Source of the DNA: Welwitschia mirabilis
Lineage: Eukaryota; Gnetophyta; Gnetopsida; Welwitschiales
DNA length: 27,545 nt
Reading direction: 5' to 3'
NCBI GenBank assembly: GCA_051453625.1
Contig: JBOZIK010000001.1
Location: 82,004,893 to 82,032,437 of the forward strand
Position numbers and translations under genes: made by a program. This document shows, piece after piece, positions 20,792-27,545 of the stretch. Each line of letters opens with the position of its first letter. Positions within the stretch are counted from its first letter, which is position 1. Under the pieces are notes generated by a model that had not been told where the DNA came from, ran no database searches, and was given only the letters and a program-made list of their open reading frames with translations.

Positions 20792-22181
20792 GTTTTGATT
20801 TTAGAGGACTTGGTCCCCTCTTTTCCCTACCCCTTTTGGATTTATGACGGTTTCACATACTAATAGTTAGTTTAGGTTCTACAAGTTTCTGAGGACTAAA
20901 ATCCATTAGAGAAATATCTATGCTCAAATAAACATCATTATTAGAAATTAGATTTGGGGCAAGGATAGAATGACCTTGAGAAATATCCCAAGGGTGGGGT
21001 TCTTCTACCAAAGGAGCAATTTTTCTAATAATAAGAATGGCATAAACTACTTGCAGCTCATGCACTCTAGTCTGCAACACTGTGATGTTTTAAGAAAACA
21101 ATTCCTCCTTGCTATTGCTACCTATTAGCATTTCAAGATATAGAAGATAGCTGAGCCTTCCATTTGGTTAATAGGATTTGCACATTAGGAGATCTAATTC
21201 CTTCTTCATCATATTATCTGCCTGCTCCTCCCACAAGGGGAACATCTAGCTTGTTCTAGAAATCTTGGAGTAGGTATGATGACAACCTAGTACCTATTTT
21301 AGATGGTGAGGCTAAGAGAGAACTCTACCCTTTCAGCATAGAGTTCTCTTTGAGACTAGGATTTGATTCCACTTATAAGTCCAAAACCTCATTTGAAGAA
21401 GGGTTTGGATTTACATAGACTGGCTTCCAAATCTAAGAATTTTCCTTTTTGTTGAGACAAGAATTTGAGAAATGACCAAAGCAAATGCATAACCTGCATC
21501 TTAATGGCATTCATTTGTATTGTATCTTCCATTCTAAAATGGCACTTATAGGCCCTTTAGTTTGATAATCAATGGGATTTCATAATTTTGGGTGATTTTG
21601 ATGCATACCCTAACATAACTCAACCTGTGCTACATCATCATAATGACATCTAAGCAAACTACCTTGCCAACAATACTAGTAATTTTGGAAAGAACCTTTA
21701 CTGACTAAAGATGTAAGTTTAGACTCAGGAGTTTGAATCAAATTGGAAAACGAATGAATTTGTTGACTTCTAGAGGCGAGGAGGGAGACCAGGGTTTGAG
21801 AATAAGTGGCCTGCTATCAAATGTCCCAGACCTCTATTTCAAAATACAGCACATCTTGTCTTTAGAAACAAATTTAAAGAAAAGAATACCTCTTTGAACT
21901 TGAGAGATTAAAATAATGTCCTCTCCTCCTCATCTTTTTCTAACATAACTATGTATTTTCTGAAATGGTAGTTTTAATCCATATACAAAACCAAGTTATG
22001 GGTTCTTTCAATTGTCTATGCCTTCGTTTCAATCTTACTCATCTATGTCTACATAGGTGGAAGAGAATTACTATGGAATAAATTCAAGCTTAATCCTTGA
22101 TTCAACATGCTAATTCCTAGTGATGATATTGGCCCACATTTCCTTAAAAATGGGAAGCCCTGAGCTTTTTATTGAGTCCAT
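20792..22181 (-). pseudogene. LINE ORF1: DUF4283-like protein with CCHC knuckle, broken
   Basis: The start is taken at ATG 22181-22179 (MDSIKSSGLPIFKEMW). After it come GFVYGLKLPFQKIHSYV, then LILKPWSP, then VLSKITSIVGK, LSYVRVCIKI: the order and spacing of the DUF4283 domain and its extension in plant LINE ORF1 proteins. A CX2CX4HX4C knuckle follows at 21457-21498, with all four ligands intact, read in a frame shifted from the preceding part. The C-terminal part includes the 75-codon open stretch 21080-20853. The TAG, TAA and TGA stops are scattered. ORF1 proteins bind LINE RNA in the particle that carries out retrotransposition. About 60 bp separate the ORF1 end from the ORF2 start. Confidence 0.8.
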
Positions 22182-22296
22182 TTTCCTATAAAGCCTAATA
22201 GTATAGGGTGCAAGGGTTGTGATATTGGGATTGCATGCGACCTATCCAGACTTCGCACACTCTGTTAGTTTCACACATAGAACTTTACAATCAAAT

Positions 22297-22312
22297 AATG
22301 GGAATGAATCTT
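22297..22312 (+). repeat. LINE target-site duplication, right copy
   Basis: AATGGGAATGAATCTT, differing from the left copy (16323-16337) only by one extra G. The E2 RNase H reading follows downstream. Confidence 0.8.
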
Positions 22313-22949
22313 ATTAACTTGTTTTTCATAACTTAAATGTAAACTTTCTTATGATACTATTGTAATAGGATTTGATTAGAAAAAAATATTTTAAATTAAT
22401 AGCTATAATTTTGTAGTGACTGGGGTACTTTATCATAAATATAAAAATGATTTTAAAGTTAAATCTTATAATAGCAAATCTCTATCTAAAACTCAAATTA
22501 ATTATAGTGTTATACAAAAATAAATATTAGCACATATCTTTTGCATTAATACACTTAGACATTATCTTTTAGGCTTTTATATAAATGTTTATACCAATTA
22601 TGCTATGATTCATTACCTAATGACTAAGAAAGATTTTAGTACTAGACTAATTAAATGAATCCTCCTTATGCAATAATTTAACTTAACCATCATTGATAAA
22701 GTAAGGAAGCATAATTGTATTGTTGATCATTTGTCTTATCTTTTTACTCCTCTTGATGATTCTATTATTGATGCTTATTTTTTGGATAAGAAACTTTTTG
22801 CCATATCTTCTACTCATTCTGCTCTTTAGTATGTTGATATTATTAATTACCTTATTACCATAAAAACATCACAACAATAGACTTTAAATTAATGAAATTT
22901 TTTTTTCCATAGAATAGGTAACTATGAGTGGATATAGCCACATTTATAT
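22313..22949 (+). pseudogene. pol: E2 RNase H and connection to integrase, broken
   Basis: Resumes the pol interrupted at 16337. A frame near 22410-22780 reads the RNase H pattern of Ty3/gypsy elements: GVLYHK, then SLSKTQINYSV, then LRHYLLGFYINVYTNYA and HNCIVDHLSYLF. In the last core block the family has T-D-H/Y-A; here Asp is Asn. Stops are frequent. The segment 22780-22949 is the linker to the integrase zinc domain. Confidence 0.75.
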
Positions 22950-23780
22950 CATAGGTGTAAAGATCAAATTATGTGAAAATGTATATCTAATTTGGAAAAA
23001 TATTAAATCCTTCCTCTTTATCATGGTAATGTTTGTGGAGGTTATTTTAATGAATAGAAAATGGCTATGAAAATTATTCATTCTATTTTTTATTAGCCTA
23101 CTCATTTTCAAGATTATTTTGAATTTACTAGAAAGTGTGATTCCTATCAATATTATGTTAGCCTTATACGTGATCAAGAGATGTTCCTTAGATCTATTCT
23201 TGAATGTAAACCTTTTAACTATTGGGATATTGATTACATAGGCCTACATTCTCATGATAATTATTACATTTTAATTACTACATATTATATTACTAAATTG
23301 GTTAAGGCTATTTCTAATTCTTTGAATGATGCCTAAACTATTTGTCATTTTATTAGAACTCATATTTTTTAGAGATTTGATTTTTCTAGTATTATCATTA
23401 GTAATCAAGGAACTCATTTTATTAATCAACTTCTTAGTAAACTTCTTTTGTTCATTCGAATAAAACATAGAGTAGATTATGCTTATCATTCTTAGACTAC
23501 TGAACAAGATGAAAATGCAAATAGTGAAATTAAGAAAATGTTACAAAAACTTATCTCTATGAATAAGAAATCTTAGGCTTCTAAGCTTAACAATATGTTT
23601 TAGTCTTATCATACTACTTGGCATAATTCTCTTGGTTTTTCACCTTATGAACCTATGTACGAAAAAGTTTGTATTTTACCTGTTGATGTGTGCTATAACT
23701 CTTATCATGCTTCTTATCAATTTAATTTTGTAAATCTTTATGAAAACCTTAAACATAGGTTAACCCAATTATAACACCTT
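22950..23780 (+). pseudogene. pol: E2 integrase zinc domain and catalytic core, broken
   Basis: Frame 0 carries the domain. The zinc site is damaged: GGYF near 23034 where the second His is expected, and CDSYQ at 23136-23150 where the family has CxxC. Core: first catalytic Asp kept at 23232-23234 (IDYIG); second Asp lost (SNQGTHF, codon 23403-23405, GAT to AAT); catalytic Glu region kept (NSEIKKML near 23520-23545). The Trp-containing segments are hit by TAG stops (near 23095 and 23601). Frame 0 contains six TAG and two TAA. The small - strand ORFs at 22944-23177 and 23271-23507 are shadows of it. Confidence 0.85.
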
Positions 23781-24141
23781 AAAACATACTCATGCTATAC
23801 ATTGTTAATTAATTCATAAAGCCCAAGATAAGTTCAAACATGATAAAATGTTGCTTTATAAAATGTTTGAACCTAGTCAAATTATTCTTTTATACAATAA
23901 TAGAGTACATATTTTGAATAACATGTCAATCTATAAATAATTAGATCCTTATGTTATAGAGAGAGTGCATTCTGATGGCTTTATTGATATTTCTGACATA
24001 GAGATTAAAGATATTTAGAAAGTCAATGGAAAATGGTTGAAACTATATAAAGGATCTTTTGATGTAACCATGAACATGGTACAAGAACTTGTTTTAGAAG
24101 TTCTCTTTAATGAGGATGAATTCCATCCTATCATTGTTTGA
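23781..24141 (+). pseudogene. pol: E2 integrase C-terminal (GPY/F-like) module
   Basis: After a frameshift to frame 1, DKFKHDKMLLYK, IILLYNNRV and LDPYVIERVHSDG (23941-23979) give the integrase C-terminal module, with Asp where the family usually has Gly of GPY/F. The frame ends in TGA 24139-24141 after an acidic tail. E1 keeps this module at 1817-1928, fused to the pre-RT segment. Confidence 0.8.
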
Positions 24142-26299
24142 GTTCTTTCTTAGCTTATTCCTTTGATGGATGTTATGATATAACTTGATCATCTTTTAAA
24201 CTTGATTTATTTATTTCTTTATGAAGTTTTCTATGACCAGTATTCGTACTTGGACATTTTATAATGATAAGATTGAATTCATCTAATCTTGAGACATTCC
24301 CATATCTATGAACTTCACTTTAAAGAAAGATGTATTAGTGCTTAAGATTTTTTTCTAGGTGTAATGTCCTTGGTTATTTAAGAGTATTCTTTTATGTCTT
24401 TAATCTCACTTATTTACCTTTATTTTTTTGAGTATATGATCATGTGGAAATGTTCCATTTATAAAAGAAAAAGAGAAAAAAATGGAAAAGGAATAATGAG
24501 GATGATCTATTGTATCTTGTATTTAAAGGAAAAATACATGGTCATTATGATTTTCTATTACACCAGGGTAAATTTTTTCAAGAGGAACTTTTGGTAGTGT
24601 TGATAGCTATGAGAACTTTATTAAGGAGTTAGTTGGCCATGCTTTATGGGTCCTTACTTCTTTAACTATAGTTGCACTTCCCTAATCATGGAAAAAGATA
24701 TAATAAACTTTTAGGCTATGGGATTAGAGATATTATTGGTGTTATCAGTAGCATTTCTTGTTCCCTTGACTCTTAGTATTCCCACATGGTCATTTCACTT
24801 TTGAGGATTCAAGTGTATTTATAACATGTGATCAAGTGAATCCATTTTTGAGTAGCTTTTGGTCTTATCATTCATTATTCTAAGAAGTTGAGTTTTGGTA
24901 CATATATAATCACTAACTTTTTGAGTAGAACTTTATGAATTTCCTACATTTTATCATGCATTTTTACTTAGGTGGTCTTATGATGGCTTCCTTGGGGGTT
25001 TGCTAGATTAAAATTTGAGTAAGTAATCTTCTCCTTGTTTCTTATATCTAGTTTTGTTATACTTTTATTCAATTTTTTACTTTGTTATTTCAAATTCATT
25101 TTTACATTTTTTCATCTTTATGTAGGACCTTATTATTTGGTATTTTTATTGCTATTTGTTCATGAAATATCATTGTCAGTTACCATCTAAATTAATCAAA
25201 GCATCTTTTACATTTTACAACTTTTATGAGATTTCTTTTATCTTTTAGAGTTCTATGCTTTATCTTATTTTCTTTTAGTTTGATACCTTTATTTAGTTTT
25301 TACTATTAAGTTTTAATATAATTAAATTATTTTCTTTAGCCATTGTTTTTTTTTTTTGATTTTGAGTTTTTACACTTCATCCTGATTTTTCACAATTTTC
25401 TTTCTCATTTCCTATTTTTTTGAGCTTTTTGATAAAATCTAATACTTTGATAATCATATCCAAGTCTAACTTACTTGGTTAATATCTTTATTATTTGTAA
25501 GAACTTTTTATAGTTTCATTATCCACTTGATTATTCAAACAATGCAAAGTCGACAATGATATGATTTTTTTTTAGGAGTTGTCTTAGGGCTATTATTCAA
25601 ATGATGCAACTGAATAACAATGTGATAAAACCATGGCTCAAATGTGTTTTCCTCATTTTTGTTCATTTTCTTATCATTTTTACTTATTATTTTGACATAT
25701 AAAAACTACTATGGATCTTGCCAGCACCTTGGATTTTGTTCTGCTTGATTTTATATCCATATTTCAAAGTTTTAAATGAATTTATCAATCTCTTCATTTT
25801 ATTTATCAATTTTTCTCTCTTTTTTGACCTTTCAATGCATTTTTTTCATGTATGATTATCAAATTTTTCATGCTCCTTAATTTTTAACTTATGAATTTGA
25901 TTTTTACCATGTATTTTAAAAGTTATTATTAGTTGTATATTTTGTAAGAACACTTTAGCTTTCCATCTTTTACACTTATTTTCTTGCAAATTGTAGATTA
26001 AAACATAGTGGTCGTTTAGGGAAAATTGATTAGTTTACTATGTTTTATAATTCCACTAGATTAGATTTTTCATTTGAGCACTTTAAATTTCTATCATATG
26101 TGGGATCCACTTAAAAAACGGATTTTTTACTTTTCACACATTTTGCCTTTTTTTCATGACTAGGAAGGATGTATATTCATTATTTTTCTTATTTTTTACT
26201 GATTTTAGGGGTCATTATTACACATTCATGCAATATATTTAACATGTCTATTTAATCTTACATATATTTTATTTATATTTTTGATTGAGTAGGCCTTGT
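24142..26299 (+). other. E2 spacer between pol and third ORF
   Basis: T-rich, with no supported coding frame; the + strand ORF at 24394-24597 is a chance frame in sequence that also exists, without that ORF, in E1. The first half aligns by eye with the E1 3' region, with the best block 24561-24692 against 2940-3090. The second half (25100-26299) has no counterpart I can see. In Athila-type elements the third ORF is made from a spliced RNA, and such a spacer would be its leader; that is inference here. Confidence 0.6.
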
Positions 26300-27499
26300 A
26301 TGTGTAGATCTAAATAGGCTCAGACTGAGATCAATGCTATAGCTAGTACATCCTTCACCTCAACATAGATGTTCTTTGATGATTCAGATAGCTACTATCT
26401 ATGCCAAGCATCATTTTAGAGATTTTATGAGTAGTATAGATCCCAAGGTTAACTAAAGGTTCTCTCTCTAGCTTTGATGGATTACAGATGCACATGAGTC
26501 ATATTATGTATTAAAGATAAGAGAGTTCTATGACACCATGTGTATAGAATGTTGTATAGATTCTTGTGGTCATCTGGTTAATATGATTAGAGTACATATT
26601 TAGGACTATAAGATTACCATACTTTCATCTCATATCATAGTAGTCATAAATATAGATGGGATTAGATATTTATAAAGACTGAGGAGCACCATGCATATAG
26701 TGTTGCATTGTATATTCTGGCTGATTTGATGATAAATAGATGGGGTGGTTTTATCACATAGTTTACACACACGTACAAATTACTTTATAGAGGGTAGATC
26801 CATAATATCATCTTATAATTCCATGATAGTCATATTATAATCACATATTTATTGATTCTGATAGCTTTCATGTAGGAAGATTAGACATATTTACCAACCT
26901 TTATCTAAAGGATACTTAGATCAATGATAGAGGCATGATAGTTATAGACTCTAGGTTATCCATGCTTCTTCTTAACTTTATTTAGACAATTTGGGATACT
27001 AGAGCTTATGGGTAAGTAGTGCTTTTATCATATATAGAATTTTGCTTACTATTTATAGGACATAGGTTTTTAGATACTAAAGGAGGTAGATCAACCTCAG
27101 ATAAAGAGAACTGCAGTTGATATTATACTTGAGCTGATATAGGCCCTCCTGGTGGAGACCACTGATACCATTAGAGGTTTCGTAGATTATGGTATCCAAA
27201 CATTAGACCATAGGATCTAGTCTCTAAATTAGAGAACTTAGATAGTAGAGCAGAGGATCTTGATAGTCAAGAAGAAAGTCTAATACTCCAAGAACTAGAT
27301 TATTAATGTGAATTAGTGCATTGACTCCATTTAGTAGAGTGTTACGGTAGACATTCTAGAGGCTATTCATGTTTAGGTAGATAAATTGGTTTATTCTATT
27401 TCCACATCATTTAATCTCTATTTCTCTATTAATCCTGTGCATCCTCCCTTTTCTTCCCCTACACTATAGCTAGCTACCTAGACTGAGTTTGTTATGTGA
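26300..27499 (+). pseudogene. E2 third ORF (env-like / plant-transposon-protein type), 36 in-frame stops
   Basis: Frame 2 from ATG 26300-26302 to TGA 27497-27499 reads as one 400-codon frame if in-frame stops are passed over. Its composition is protein-like throughout. A basic N-terminus is followed by a Ser/Thr-rich stretch and acidic FFDDSDSYY; a mixed middle includes HHAYSVALYILADLMINRWGG near 26690-26750; and an I/L/V-heptad, coiled-coil-like segment lies at about 27150-27380 (TIRGFVDYGIQTLDHRI, VEQRILIVKKKV), then a Ser/Pro-rich end. I count 27 TAG, 6 TAA and 3 TGA inside it, and only 3 CAG left. The general plan resembles the third ORF of Athila-type elements (often labelled putative plant transposon protein); I cannot show a membrane or envelope function. 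It might instead belong to a further element starting here. Confidence 0.55.
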
Positions 27500-27545
27500 T
27501 AATGAGGGGAGTGATTTTGTCATATTTTGTATCTTCCCTTCTATA
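27500..27545 (+). other. sequence after third ORF to window end
   Basis: Two more stop codons follow at once (TAA, TGA), then a short G-rich and T-rich stretch. No LTR start is visible before the edge. Confidence 0.5.

Larger units (their letters stand above)
16338..22296 (-). mobile_element. L1-type plant LINE, nearly full length, dead
   Basis: A 5.96 kb insertion in E2, flanked by a direct repeat (15/16 bp) and ending in a poly(A) tract. On the - strand: ORF1 (DUF4283-like domain and zinc knuckle), ORF2 (endonuclease, RT, C-terminal zf-RVT-like region) and a 3' untranslated region of about 1.1 kb (16345-17460). The length suggests the 5' end is complete or nearly so. Both ORFs carry many stops. 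Confidence 0.9.
12517..27545 (+). mobile_element. E2: degenerate Ty3/gypsy (Athila-like) retrotransposon, interrupted by a LINE
   Basis: On the + strand: LTR, gag remnant, protease, RT, [LINE], RNase H, integrase, a 2.2 kb spacer and a third long frame, running off the right end. Without the 5.96 kb LINE the visible part is about 9.1 kb and still lacks its 3' LTR. A third frame after integrase is the layout of the Athila type, so I use that name for the architecture only. RT-RNase H-integrase is the Ty3/gypsy order. Stops and frameshifts are everywhere, and catalytic residues in RT and integrase are changed. Confidence 0.85.

Noticed and set aside
22944-23507. - strand ORFs of 77 and 78 codons
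   Set aside because: Shadows of the E2 integrase, whose motifs are on the + strand.
24394-24597. + strand ORF of 67 codons after pol
   Set aside because: Frame is not kept in the matching part of E1; composition is that of AT-rich non-coding DNA.
1-27545. CRISPR array, prokaryotic operons, tRNA or rRNA genes
   Set aside because: No spaced direct repeats, no ribosome-binding-site-led gene runs and no cloverleaf or rRNA motif recognised; the content is plant retrotransposons.
12517-27545. Endogenous pararetrovirus instead of a Ty3/gypsy element
   Set aside because: A full integrase follows RNase H and LTR-like termini are present; plant pararetroviruses lack integrase and LTRs.

Overview
This window looks like intergenic DNA from a flowering plant (angiosperm) nuclear genome. 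It is very AT-rich, carries two assembly gaps (runs of N at 1929-2694 and 4179-4548), and consists almost entirely of decayed, nested plant retrotransposons. The families point to a plant: Ty3/gypsy elements with an Athila-like layout, a Ty1/copia element, and a plant L1-type LINE whose ORF1 carries a DUF4283-like domain and zinc knuckle. I found no host gene that I can defend, no tRNA or rRNA gene and no bacterial-type feature. The species cannot be told from what I see.

Layout. (1) 1-5017, + strand: the 3' part of a Ty3/gypsy element, here called E1. It has a gag zinc knuckle, a protease, a sharply shortened pol joined to the integrase C-terminus, a long untranslated 3' region, a polypurine tract and a 3' LTR. 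(2) 5018 to about 8982, - strand: a Ty1/copia element read right to left, with primer-binding site, gag knuckle, protease, integrase, reverse transcriptase and part of RNase H. Its RNase H reading runs up to the outer edge of the E1 LTR, so E1 appears to have inserted into it; the rest of the copia element should lie left of the window. (3) About 8983-12516: AT-rich DNA without a clear gene. It has a possible LTR start near 10128 and a promoter-like patch plus small ORF on the - strand (11621-12121). (4) 12517 to the window end, + strand: a second, related Ty3/gypsy element, E2, with 5' LTR, gag remnant, protease, RT, RNase H, integrase, a 2.2 kb spacer and a 400-codon third frame. (5) 16338-22296, - strand: a nearly complete L1-type LINE inserted in E2 between RT and RNase H, flanked by a 15/16-bp target-site duplication and with its poly(A) tract visible as a T run.

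All of these elements are dead. Frames are broken by TAG/TGA/TAA codons and frameshifts, and several catalytic Asp codons have become Asn. In the E2 third ORF, 27 of 36 in-frame stops are TAG, the pattern expected if methylated CAG (CHG context) and TGG codons mutated by cytosine deamination during long silencing. The order of events readable here is copia then E1 at the left end, and E2 then LINE at the right end.

I did not find evidence of a new biological system. The items most worth following up are the third ORF at 26300-27499, the stop-codon and Asp-to-Asn mutation pattern, the 10-bp near-perfect inverted LTR termini shared by E1 and E2, and a non-coding block downstream of pol that is still recognisable in both elements.
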